The notes beneath the pieces are model-generated. The model was not told the origin of the DNA and did not search any database. It worked only from the letters and a program-made list of their open reading frames with translations. The position numbers and the translations under genes are program-made. Below are positions 9,080 to 16,370 of a stretch of DNA of 64,000 nt, in pieces. The stretch's first letter is position 1. Each line of letters opens with the position of its first letter. This DNA comes from an uncultured Prevotellaceae bacterium (GTDB taxonomy: Bacteria; Bacteroidota; Bacteroidia; Bacteroidales; Bacteroidaceae), in NCBI GenBank assembly GCA_900314715.1, contig OMWI01000005.1:1-64000 (forward strand), given 5' to 3'.

Positions 9080-10346
9080 GTCGTATGTTCTTGCCTTTGT
9101 CCTGACTCATTTTCCATTTCATACTATATCGTAATAGCAAAGACAATGCCAAAATGATTAATCCCTCAGCGTATGTTTGCCATATAGCTCCAATCAAGAA
9201 TAATAAAACGAATATCGCCGCTACCCCATAAATGGCAGAAGCATTCCAAAACTGTTTTTTTGAAGATGCTTTCCCAGAAAGATTTACTTTTTGGGGAAGA
9301 TTTGTCTTCCTCCCCCCTACAACACCTACTAAACCTACCATACCTACCAACCCTATCGGATTCAGCAACAATATCTGCAAATTCAATCTCACCGTAGGAT
9401 GTTGAGAGAAAAGCATCGCTGTCAATATCAATCCTGCCAAGCCAAGCACCAAAAACATGCAAACGTCGAATATCCAGAAGTCCACTTTCTTGAACCATTC
9501 TATCGCTGTCAACAAACATACCAATATGGTAAGGGCAATCATACATGCCATCGGTGTAATGGGAAATGGCTTGGCTTCAATCTTTTCACTCAACAGTTGT
9601 CGCTCTTTCAATACAAGTTTTCGCGTTCGCCCTTGTTCATCCACAATCTTTGCATCTGAGAAATCATCAAACAAATGGGTAGGCAGGAATTGTTGTTGCA
9701 TTTGGTCGGTTTTGGCATCTGCCTTTACGCCCAACAACAAATCATTGCCAAACCTTGTCCAAGGATCATTCTTCGTGAATGCATGAATCATGTCTCGATA
9801 GGTAACATCCCCACGCTGACTCTTGGAATAATTCACTTTTCCCTTGATATGGCTGACTATCATATCCCTTGCTCTTGTCGTACAGTTATCGTAAAAGAAG
9901 TTATAGCGATACTCTGCATTCTCAGGCATGGAATTTTCGATGATGGCCAATATGAGAGATTCTTTTTCGGATGGCGTCAAGTCGAGCAATTGTTCTTTCA
10001 CCCATCTCCCTTCCATCTGATACTCATGGATGAAATCTATAAACGAGGTAATTCCCATCATGTAATCGGTAAGTCCGAAGATAAACCGAAGCACGAAGTT
10101 CTTTTGTTCGAAAGAAAACAATCCATAATTCGCCACGATGTCACGCATGTCATACTTGTCGTTGATGCGTATGGCAGTATGGCCATACAATGAATACGAC
10201 TCGTCTCCCTGCCCACAGGTTATCAACGAAATGTCAATCGAATCTAACGTGGCATTTAAATGTCCACCGTCTTGCGCCATGGCATTACTTGAAGGTAGCA
10301 ACATACTCACCAACAAGTACACATATATTAAAATTTGCTTTTTCAC
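9072..10346 (-). CDS. DUF4105/Lnb-type membrane protein, candidate lipoprotein N-acyltransferase
   Basis: A 424-aa protein beginning with a GTG codon. It has a signal peptide (about 1-24), a periplasmic domain with the conserved pair LYGHTAIRI (H56) and YDNCTTRARD (C155), then about five hydrophobic segments (roughly 265-415). This is the DUF4105 (Lnb N-terminal) architecture. Lnb-type enzymes use a Cys/His pair to move an acyl chain onto the N-terminal cysteine of lipoproteins, which would fit a lipoprotein-rich Bacteroidetes envelope lacking Lnt. Family membership is clear; the enzymatic assignment is inference. The last 8 nt overlap the phosphatase-like gene, so both lie in one operon. The -7 box is 3 nt before the GTG, the same spacing and bases as at mutS2. 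Its gene end contributes the ATG of the next gene. Confidence 0.82.
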   Translation of the reverse strand: MKKQILIYVYLLVSMLLPSSNAMAQDGGHLNATLDSIDISLITCGQGDESYSLYGHTAIRINDKYDMRDIVANYGLFSFEQKNFVLRFIFGLTDYMMGITSFIDFIHEYQMEGRWVKEQLLDLTPSEKESLILAIIENSMPENAEYRYNFFYDNCTTRARDMIVSHIKGKVNYSKSQRGDVTYRDMIHAFTKNDPWTRFGNDLLLGVKADAKTDQMQQQFLPTHLFDDFSDAKIVDEQGRTRKLVLKERQLLSEKIEAKPFPITPMACMIALTILVCLLTAIEWFKKVDFWIFDVCMFLVLGLAGLILTAMLFSQHPTVRLNLQILLLNPIGLVGMVGLVGVVGGRKTNLPQKVNLSGKASSKKQFWNASAIYGVAAIFVLLFLIGAIWQTYAEGLIILALSLLLRYSMKWKMSQDKGKNIRHE

Positions 10347-10349
10347 GGT

Positions 10350-10358
10350 GCAAAGGTA
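10350..10358 (-). promoter_or_regulatory. -7 promoter box of the Lnb-like operon (leaderless arrangement)
   Basis: The minus strand reads TACCTTTGC followed by ACC and the GTG start codon, exactly the layout before mutS2. Predicted +1 coincides with the start codon. Confidence 0.6.
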
Positions 10359-10413
10359 ATCATAATTAATGAATAATGTATAAAATAATGTGTATTTTAT
10401 GGAAGATTTATCA

Positions 10414-10476
10414 TAGGCAATAAAAACTACCCATATTGTGTTAAAATTTGCACTTATGGGTAATATTTATTGCCTA
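10414..10476. promoter_or_regulatory. Nested 63-bp inverted repeat overlapping a promoter
   Basis: Outer arms TAGGCAATAAA (10414-10424) and TTTATTGCCTA (10466-10476) are perfect over 11 bp. Inner arms TACCCATA (10428-10435) and TATGGGTA (10455-10462) are perfect over 8 bp. The spacer between outer and inner arm is 3 nt on both sides, so the dyad is symmetric about a 19-nt centre. The last two bases of the right arm are the TA of the -7 box of the downstream gene. This suggests an operator or a small inverted element rather than a terminator, since no T tract follows. Confidence 0.7.
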
Positions 10477-10483
10477 CTTTTGC
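10475..10483 (+). promoter_or_regulatory. -7 promoter box of the 935-aa secreted protein gene
   Basis: TACTTTTGC matches TAnnTTTGC, 33 nt before the ATG at 10517. It touches the right arm of the nested inverted repeat, so a protein bound there would cover the promoter. Confidence 0.65.
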
Positions 10484-10516
10484 AACAGAAAATTAACAAA
10501 CCCAAACAATTAAATT

Positions 10517-13324
10517 ATGAAAAGACTATTTCTACACACAATGAGATCTCTTGCATTGGTAACGGGAATTCTCGTATCTACCAGCGCAATGGCAGACAAT
10601 GTCATCGGACAACCCGTAACTGAGTTTTCTGATCCTGTCATGATGAAATTGGATTATCCTTATGGCTTGCAAGGTACCAACCGAACGCTGTTAAAGACCA
10701 AATTACTCACTTTCAAGATTGAGGCTCCCGCTGATGGATTATATGGTGTTGAGTATTTGGTGAATGCTACAGGAAACAATGTGCAATTGGCAGCTACCGC
10801 CTCTGAAGAAGAAGGAGAATTTACCGCCCCTGAATGGAATGAGTTTACACACATCACGTGCTTCACGGACGAAACATTGCCCACACCAGTTGATCCAGAC
10901 ATGGAAGAAGTGGTTCCCGTTGACGATGAAACTCCAACCGAACCAGTAGAACCTATTGAATTGGCTCAACCAGTATACCTCTATTCTGCGGTTAATCTGC
11001 ATGCAGGTATTAATTATGTACACGTATGGATGCATATTTATTGGCGTAATGACAATATCGCCCCACAAAAGGTACAATTCAAGAGCATCAAGGTATTAGG
11101 TCAAGGTTCAGGTGATGTAGCTGCCTTGGCTGCACGTGCCAGCCAAAAGGCATTTCGCGTAAAATATTTCACGAGTTTACAAGATGCCACTACCGCCACG
11201 ATGGTAAGTGATTATAATGCCTTGATAGAGGCCATCAGCACCAATTACGCTACGGCAAGTACCGCTGCCGTTGAAGCCGACATCGCTGCCGTTGAAGCTA
11301 AAGAGCAAGATGTTCGCCACGGTAAGGGTGTCATTGTCAACAGCGATTCCACACGTATTGACTTATTGCTCTATCATAACGAGTTTAACAATCCTTCTAC
11401 GATGGCTCCCCTTGGCGGTTATGACGCAAATGGTGCATACGAGATGGAAAATGGTTTGGAAGACTACCCCACCCAATTGGAATTCACAAGAAACAACTAC
11501 TTTACATATAAATTCACAAGTGGCAAGTCTGGCAATTGGTTTATCCAATTCCTTGCCAGCAGCAACAACGCCGCAACCATCGACATGACGATTCTTGCTG
11601 AAGATAGCACCACCGTCATCATGCCTCAATACAAACTCAGCACCGCTAATGGTTCATGGACAAACTATCAACTGGTGGGCAATCCCGACTTGGCTAAATT
11701 TGCCATGGAAGAAGGAAAGACGTATATCTTGCACATGTACTACAACCAATATACTAATATACGTGACATCTTAGTACGTTACATTCCCAAACAAACATAC
11801 GATACCAGCCAGTTGGGTGACCTTTGCCAACAAGCCGAAAATGTACTCGGTAAATATTTGGAAGGTTCTTTGGGTTACTATACCGTTGAAGACCATACAT
11901 TGCTTGACAAGTTGGCAGAAGCGCTCGACGATGCATATGATGCCCTCGATAGCGACCTTGTTACAACATCAGAGGCATACGAGAAGTTGAAGGATGCCAT
12001 CAATGCCCTCAGTGGACTGAAGACTATCAACGTCATTCCTTCCGACGAGACAAATCCATTCGACGTTACCGCTTACAAAGAGAGTCGCAACTGTTCATAC
12101 AAGACCGATGGTGGTATCATGCAACTTGACAATTTCCAATCTGGAGGATACATGATTTACAAACTATACAATACCACAGATGCTGAGTATCAAGTAGACT
12201 TTGAGTTCGCTCACCAATCATCAGGTGCTCAAATGGAATTTGTGGTTACGGTAAATGAAGACGACATCGATTTCACGGTTGCCGACGCCACATCAGAAGC
12301 ATTCGAAAGCACAGGCGGATGGCAGACATTCGAACCCAAGACCATGCATATTGGCGCTATCCCTGAAGGTTATGTATACCTGAAGATTACGGGTACCGGT
12401 CCTTCATACGTTGGTAATCCTCGTTTGTTCAACTTCACTCCTATTCCTGGAACGGAAGGTGCTGGAAGTGCAGCATTGGAGAAAACAAAGAACGAATACT
12501 TTGCCAAGTTCACTCCAGAAGCCTTGCAAGAATTGATCAACAGAGCGCAAGAGTCTATCAGTTATTACGCACCAGGTACGGTATATGACTACGTTCTCAT
12601 CGACCGCACGCCTATCGAAACCGTAGAGGCAGCTATCAGCGAGGCTAATGATGCCCTGACAAACGGACAGCCCGTAGTGCTCACAAAATCATATCTCAAT
12701 TTGGAGAAAGCTGTCGACGGACTTGCCAATATCCGTGCTTACAACTGGATTCCCAACAATGACATGAATCGATTCAACCTCGCTATGGGTGATTTCAAGG
12801 AATGGAGAATGGAAAGTGGCGGAAACATCGGTTATGGATATGTTACTGGTAGCGTATTGTATAACGTCTACGTAACAGAAGATGCCAAATACAACATGAA
12901 CGTAATGATGGCGAATCCTTCCGACGGCGGCTCTGTTCGTTTGACCGTAACATTTGGCGAAGAAGAAGCAGCCAAAACACTCTATGATGATGTATTTGCC
13001 GTACCTAACACGGGTAGTTGGAATCGCGACGAAACCGTTACTATAGAAAACATCCCTATGCCTCAAGGATTCGTGAAAGTGAAATTAGCTGGTGAAACAG
13101 CTGGCGGAGGATGGGTAGGAAATACTTACGGTGTGATATTCTCCAAGATAGAAGGTACAGACGGACAAGGCTCACAAGCATTGGTAGATGGCATCAGCGA
13201 AATGAAGGTAAATACCGCCAACAAGCGCATCTATGGCATCAATGGTCAATATGTAGGCGAAAGTCTCTTATCCTTGCCAAAGGGTATCTATATCACCAAC
13301 GGAAAGAAAGTTGTCATCAAATAA
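10517..13324 (+). CDS. Secreted modular protein with alternating beta-sandwich and helical modules, T9SS tail
   Basis: A 935-aa protein with a signal peptide (about 1-26, cleaved near AMA-DN). No enzyme domain is recognisable. I see roughly four carbohydrate-binding-like beta-sandwich modules (about 30-200, 270-430, 510-660, 760-890) separated by helical hairpins rich in Ala, Glu and Leu (about 200-265, 435-505, 665-750) that resemble FIVAR-type helical segments. The C-terminus has YGINGQYVG and ends KGIYITNGKKVVIK, the T9SS sorting-domain pattern, so it should reach the cell surface. It is preceded by a promoter inside a large nested inverted repeat, which suggests tight regulation. Ligand unknown; an adhesin or glycan-binding scaffold is plausible. 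It converges on the WG-repeat gene. Confidence 0.85.
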   Translation: MKRLFLHTMRSLALVTGILVSTSAMADNVIGQPVTEFSDPVMMKLDYPYGLQGTNRTLLKTKLLTFKIEAPADGLYGVEYLVNATGNNVQLAATASEEEGEFTAPEWNEFTHITCFTDETLPTPVDPDMEEVVPVDDETPTEPVEPIELAQPVYLYSAVNLHAGINYVHVWMHIYWRNDNIAPQKVQFKSIKVLGQGSGDVAALAARASQKAFRVKYFTSLQDATTATMVSDYNALIEAISTNYATASTAAVEADIAAVEAKEQDVRHGKGVIVNSDSTRIDLLLYHNEFNNPSTMAPLGGYDANGAYEMENGLEDYPTQLEFTRNNYFTYKFTSGKSGNWFIQFLASSNNAATIDMTILAEDSTTVIMPQYKLSTANGSWTNYQLVGNPDLAKFAMEEGKTYILHMYYNQYTNIRDILVRYIPKQTYDTSQLGDLCQQAENVLGKYLEGSLGYYTVEDHTLLDKLAEALDDAYDALDSDLVTTSEAYEKLKDAINALSGLKTINVIPSDETNPFDVTAYKESRNCSYKTDGGIMQLDNFQSGGYMIYKLYNTTDAEYQVDFEFAHQSSGAQMEFVVTVNEDDIDFTVADATSEAFESTGGWQTFEPKTMHIGAIPEGYVYLKITGTGPSYVGNPRLFNFTPIPGTEGAGSAALEKTKNEYFAKFTPEALQELINRAQESISYYAPGTVYDYVLIDRTPIETVEAAISEANDALTNGQPVVLTKSYLNLEKAVDGLANIRAYNWIPNNDMNRFNLAMGDFKEWRMESGGNIGYGYVTGSVLYNVYVTEDAKYNMNVMMANPSDGGSVRLTVTFGEEEAAKTLYDDVFAVPNTGSWNRDETVTIENIPMPQGFVKVKLAGETAGGGWVGNTYGVIFSKIEGTDGQGSQALVDGISEMKVNTANKRIYGINGQYVGESLLSLPKGIYITNGKKVVIK

Positions 13325-13383
13325 GCATAAGAAAGTTTGTAGACAAATTGGATTAGTTATTAGATTAATATGATGAATGGATT

Positions 13384-13413
13384 GAGGATGTACCGCAGTG
13401 GCAGTGCATCCTC
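13384..13413. terminator. Hairpin between convergent genes
   Basis: GAGGATG (13384-13390) and CATCCTC (13407-13413) form a 7-bp stem between the stop of the 935-aa gene and the stop of the WG-repeat gene. The T tract on either side is weak, so termination efficiency is uncertain. Confidence 0.45.
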
Positions 13414-13426
13414 ATCGTTTATAAGT

Positions 13427-14533
13427 TTACTTCCCTTCTTTATCAATATATTTCCACTTTTCACCTATTATAACTACTGCAACCCCTTCTGAAAAGGGAT
13501 TGGCGGCATCATATTGACAAGGAATGACCATCTCGCCTTTGTTGTTTATGTAGCCCCATTTGCCATTTATCTTCACGTTAGCCAACCCTTCTGAGAAATT
13601 ATCCACATTTTCATATTTACTCGGAAAGACATCTTTACCCTCGGCATCTATGAACCACCATTTGTCATTCATACTAACGATACCCAATCCTCCTTTGAAG
13701 TCGTCAACCACGTCGTATTTGCATGGAATGACCTCTTCGCCCTTGGCATTGATAAATCCCCATTTGACACCTTTGCAAACGGAAGCAAATCCTTCTGAAA
13801 AGTTTCGCACTTCGTCATATTGATGTGGAATGACTTCTTCGCCCTTGGCATTGATAAATCCCCATTTGTTATCTATAACTACAGGAGCCAATCCCTCAGA
13901 AAACTGCCATGCATCATCATATACACATGGAATGACTTCTTCACCCTTGGCATTCATGAATCCCCATTTATCCTTTATGTTAAAGCCAGCCAATCCTTCC
14001 GTGAAGGAAAGCACGCAATCATATTTACACGGGATGATCTCCTCACCCTTGTTGTTGATGAATCCCCCTTTGTCATTTTTAAAAACAACTGCCAACCCCT
14101 CTGTAAAAGAATGTGCCAAATCATATATGCATGGAATGACCTCTTCGCCTTTCATGTTGATGTATCCCCATTTGTTATCTTGAGCTATGAGAGCCAATCC
14201 GTCTGCGAATGACTCAATATAATCATATACACAAGGAATGACTTCTTCACCCTTTGTGTTGATAAAACCACTTTTGCCGTTCCTTTTAACTTTTGCCAAT
14301 CCGTTTGAGAAGTCATACACCTCGTCATATTTATTCATGGCTTCAACAAACTCAGGAGTGAGCTTTACTATACTGTCATTTTCTGTTGATGACTTTATCG
14401 TTCCCTCATTATTTGGCGAAATACCATCGTTTATCTGGCTCGTATGATGATAGGCGTAAAATCCTCCACCCAAAAGAAGGAGCAGTAACGTAATCACCAA
14501 TACAGATGTCTTTGATTTACCCTTTTGTGCCAT
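13427..14533 (-). CDS. Membrane-anchored WG (KWG) repeat protein
   Basis: The chosen ATG (14533) gives 368 aa beginning MAQKGKSKT; a longer reading from a TTG at 14569 would start inside the promoter, so it is rejected. One N-terminal membrane segment (about 12-30, LLLLLLGGGFYAYHH) is followed by nine tandem repeats of about 34 aa with the pattern YD-x4-F-x-x-GLA-x8-WG-(F/Y)IN-x-KGEEVIP. WG-repeat proteins form propeller-like binding surfaces; partners here are unknown. The repeats are also similar at the DNA level (102-bp period), so copy number may change by recombination. The last two units are the most diverged (WWFIDAEG, WKYIDKEG). It has its own -7 box and is divergent from the sigma-factor cassette. 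Confidence 0.88.
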   Translation of the reverse strand: MAQKGKSKTSVLVITLLLLLLGGGFYAYHHTSQINDGISPNNEGTIKSSTENDSIVKLTPEFVEAMNKYDEVYDFSNGLAKVKRNGKSGFINTKGEEVIPCVYDYIESFADGLALIAQDNKWGYINMKGEEVIPCIYDLAHSFTEGLAVVFKNDKGGFINNKGEEIIPCKYDCVLSFTEGLAGFNIKDKWGFMNAKGEEVIPCVYDDAWQFSEGLAPVVIDNKWGFINAKGEEVIPHQYDEVRNFSEGFASVCKGVKWGFINAKGEEVIPCKYDVVDDFKGGLGIVSMNDKWWFIDAEGKDVFPSKYENVDNFSEGLANVKINGKWGYINNKGEMVIPCQYDAANPFSEGVAVVIIGEKWKYIDKEGK

Positions 14534-14566
14534 ATTCTTTTCTGTTATTTGGTTTATATTTTGCCA

Positions 14567-14574
14567 CAAAGATA
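14567..14574 (-). promoter_or_regulatory. -7 promoter box of the WG-repeat gene
   Basis: The minus strand reads TATCTTTG, 33 nt before the ATG at 14533. This supports 14533 over the upstream TTG. Confidence 0.6.
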
Positions 14575-14739
14575 GCTATTTTTTGGAAATGCACAAAAAT
14601 AATGTTCAGAATTACAAATAAATCATCTAGATAGTTTTTCTTTTCTACCCAGAAAGTTAAGAATAGCATTCTATCTTCTACCAAATCCTTATAAATAAGT
14701 GTGTAGCAATAACTTTTACTCATTTAATTCTCTACATTT

Positions 14740-14980
14740 TTCTCTACTAATCTTCTACTTTTCTTCTACTAACTCTCTACCACTCGTAATATATTAGATA
14801 CAATCGTAACTCATATATTTAGAGGACGCAAACAGTATGTTTAGAGAACGCAAACAATATGTTTAGAGGGCGCAAACAGTATGTTTGCTAAAAGTGATGA
14901 TATTATTAGGGCGGAAGTTGTTGAAGTTAGTAGAGGATTAGTAGATAATAAGTAGAAGATTAGTAGAGGATTATATAGAA
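14740..14980. repeat. Inverted 11-bp tandem arrays flanking a 22-bp-period GTTTA array
   Basis: In the 646-bp gap between the WG gene and the sigma factor, four 11-bp units related to TCTTCTACTAA run from 14740 to 14783. Five units related to ATTAGTAGAGG, the reverse complement, run from 14926 to 14980. The two arrays are near-identical inverted arms of about 44 bp. Between them (14814-14895) lie three full and one partial 22-bp units with GTTTA and CAAAC half-sites 7 nt apart. A further TTTAGTAGAGG is near 15026. I see no coding sequence in this gap. Confidence 0.75.
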
Positions 14981-15134
14981 TTAAAAAGTAGCAAAAACCT
15001 TTAATTATCAATAGGATAAGAGATATTTAGTAGAGGATAATCTGTATTTATATGATTTTCATAGAATAAATGGGAGAAATAGATACCATTGCATATGAAA
15101 AAACGAAAAATGATGTATGATTTGAAAAAAAACG

Positions 15135-15143
15135 CATCTTTGC
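15135..15143 (+). promoter_or_regulatory. Possible -7 box of the sigma-factor cassette (one mismatch)
   Basis: CATCTTTGC differs from TAnnTTTGC only at the first base and lies 36 nt before the sigma-factor ATG. ECF operons may be autoregulated by a different promoter, so this is tentative. Confidence 0.35.
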
Positions 15144-15179
15144 TTTACATTTTCTACGTCTCAATTGTATTATAGGTAT

Positions 15180-15668
15180 ATGAATCGAAAAGATATTGAA
15201 AGTCTATTCATGACGTACTACCAGCAGATGTACCGTCTTGCCACTTCCATTCTCTACAATGAAGACGAGAGCAAGGATGTGGTGAGTGAGGTGTTTGCCC
15301 GACTATTGAATAAGGGAATCACGCTACGGGAAGAGACTGCCGAAGCCTATTTGATGATGAGCGTGAGAAACGAGTGTCGCAACGTATTGGAACGAAAGCA
15401 TCTGCACGATCGCTTTACCCGTCTGCTTTCCATCGACGCAACAGAACCATTGATGGTTGAGAATGAAGTATTGCGCATGGAGGAACTGATGCGCTACATT
15501 CGTGAGCATCTGCCTTCGTTGAGTCAGCAAATATTCCAATTGCGTTATTTGCAAGAGATGACTTGTCAAGAAGTAGCCAACACGTTGGGAATCAGTCGCC
15601 AAACCGTTTATATCCACTTGCAGCAATCCATCGAGAAAATCAGAGAATATTTCAAATCAAACAGATAG
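15180..15668 (+). CDS. ECF-type RNA polymerase sigma-70 factor
   Basis: The ATG at 15180 gives 162 aa (MNRKDIESLFMTYY). Region 2 (about 5-75) has the helix YQQMYRLATSILYNEDESKDVVSEVF that binds core enzyme and the -10 element; region 4 (about 105-155) has LRYLQEMTCQEVANTLGISRQTV, a helix-turn-helix for the -35. The length is normal for the family. It is followed after 6 nt by a FecR-like anti-sigma factor, which overlaps a TonB receptor by 4 nt. This is the layout of cell-surface signalling, where a ligand bound by the receptor releases the sigma factor. A TTG 15 nt upstream is in frame but less likely as start. Confidence 0.92.
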   Translation: MNRKDIESLFMTYYQQMYRLATSILYNEDESKDVVSEVFARLLNKGITLREETAEAYLMMSVRNECRNVLERKHLHDRFTRLLSIDATEPLMVENEVLRMEELMRYIREHLPSLSQQIFQLRYLQEMTCQEVANTLGISRQTVYIHLQQSIEKIREYFKSNR

Positions 15669-15674
15669 AATAGT

Positions 15675-16370
15675 ATGATGACAGAGAAACAACTTATAGC
15701 CAAACTGATAGAGCTACAAGAGCATCCCGAGCAGTTGAGTGACGAACAATTGCAACAGATACTCAACAACAAAGAGATGCGTGAATTGGTGGAGCAAATG
15801 GCTTTCACCAAACGGGCATTCGTACATGAAGAATTAAAGAACAAGAAGGAAACTTTCTCCGTAGAAGATGAATGGGCGAAATTCGCAGCCAATCATCACG
15901 ACGACCTATATGCCTCCGATGATGACGTGAAACCACATTCGTCATTCTTCACCCTTCGCACTCCCATTCACAAGATTGCCGCCTCATTTATCGGAATACT
16001 ATTGGCATCGGGTATTGCCTTTGCTACAATCCATATCGTACACAATGCAAGTAGCCGTGAATGGCAAGCTACACAAACAGAAAAGCCGTCACCCATAGAG
16101 TCTGCTCCATCACTTTCGGTAGATACCATCAAGGCAGATACGATACCGATGGAACCAAAGATTTTCAATAACGTGACGTTTGAACAAATGCTGACGGAGA
16201 TTGCCAATGCCTATCACGTAGGTATTGATTTCCAAAACGATGAAGTTCGGGCGCTTCGTTTCCACTTCGTATGGAAGCGTGAAGATTCACTCGTTCGCAT
16301 CGTGGAGAAGTTGAACACTTTCGAGACCGTAAACATAGCCATTGAAAACGAAAAACTAATCGTAAGATGA
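15675..16370 (+). CDS. FecR-like anti-sigma factor
   Basis: A 231-aa inner-membrane protein. The N-terminal cytoplasmic part (about 1-98) would bind the sigma factor; one membrane segment (about 103-122, IAASFIGILLASGIAFATIHI) is followed by a short linker and a C-terminal periplasmic domain (about 155-231) with FEQMLTEIANAYHVGIDF. That is the DUF4974-type fold at the end of Bacteroidetes FecR proteins, which resembles STN domains. The central FecR beta domain appears to be missing or very short: most FecR proteins in this phylum are above 300 aa. The stop overlaps the receptor start (ATGA). Confidence 0.85.
   Translation: MMTEKQLIAKLIELQEHPEQLSDEQLQQILNNKEMRELVEQMAFTKRAFVHEELKNKKETFSVEDEWAKFAANHHDDLYASDDDVKPHSSFFTLRTPIHKIAASFIGILLASGIAFATIHIVHNASSREWQATQTEKPSPIESAPSLSVDTIKADTIPMEPKIFNNVTFEQMLTEIANAYHVGIDFQNDEVRALRFHFVWKREDSLVRIVEKLNTFETVNIAIENEKLIVR

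Noticed and set aside
13830-14183. Plus-strand open frame of 117 codons with internal repeats
   Set aside because: It is the antisense shadow of the WG repeats; its periodicity comes from the real gene on the minus strand, and it has no promoter.
14814-14895. CRISPR-like array
   Set aside because: Units are 22 bp end to end without unique spacers of CRISPR size, only half-sites are conserved, and no cas gene is present.
14740-14980. Insertion sequence with terminal inverted repeats
   Set aside because: No transposase frame lies between the arms and no target duplication is visible; a non-autonomous element remains possible.
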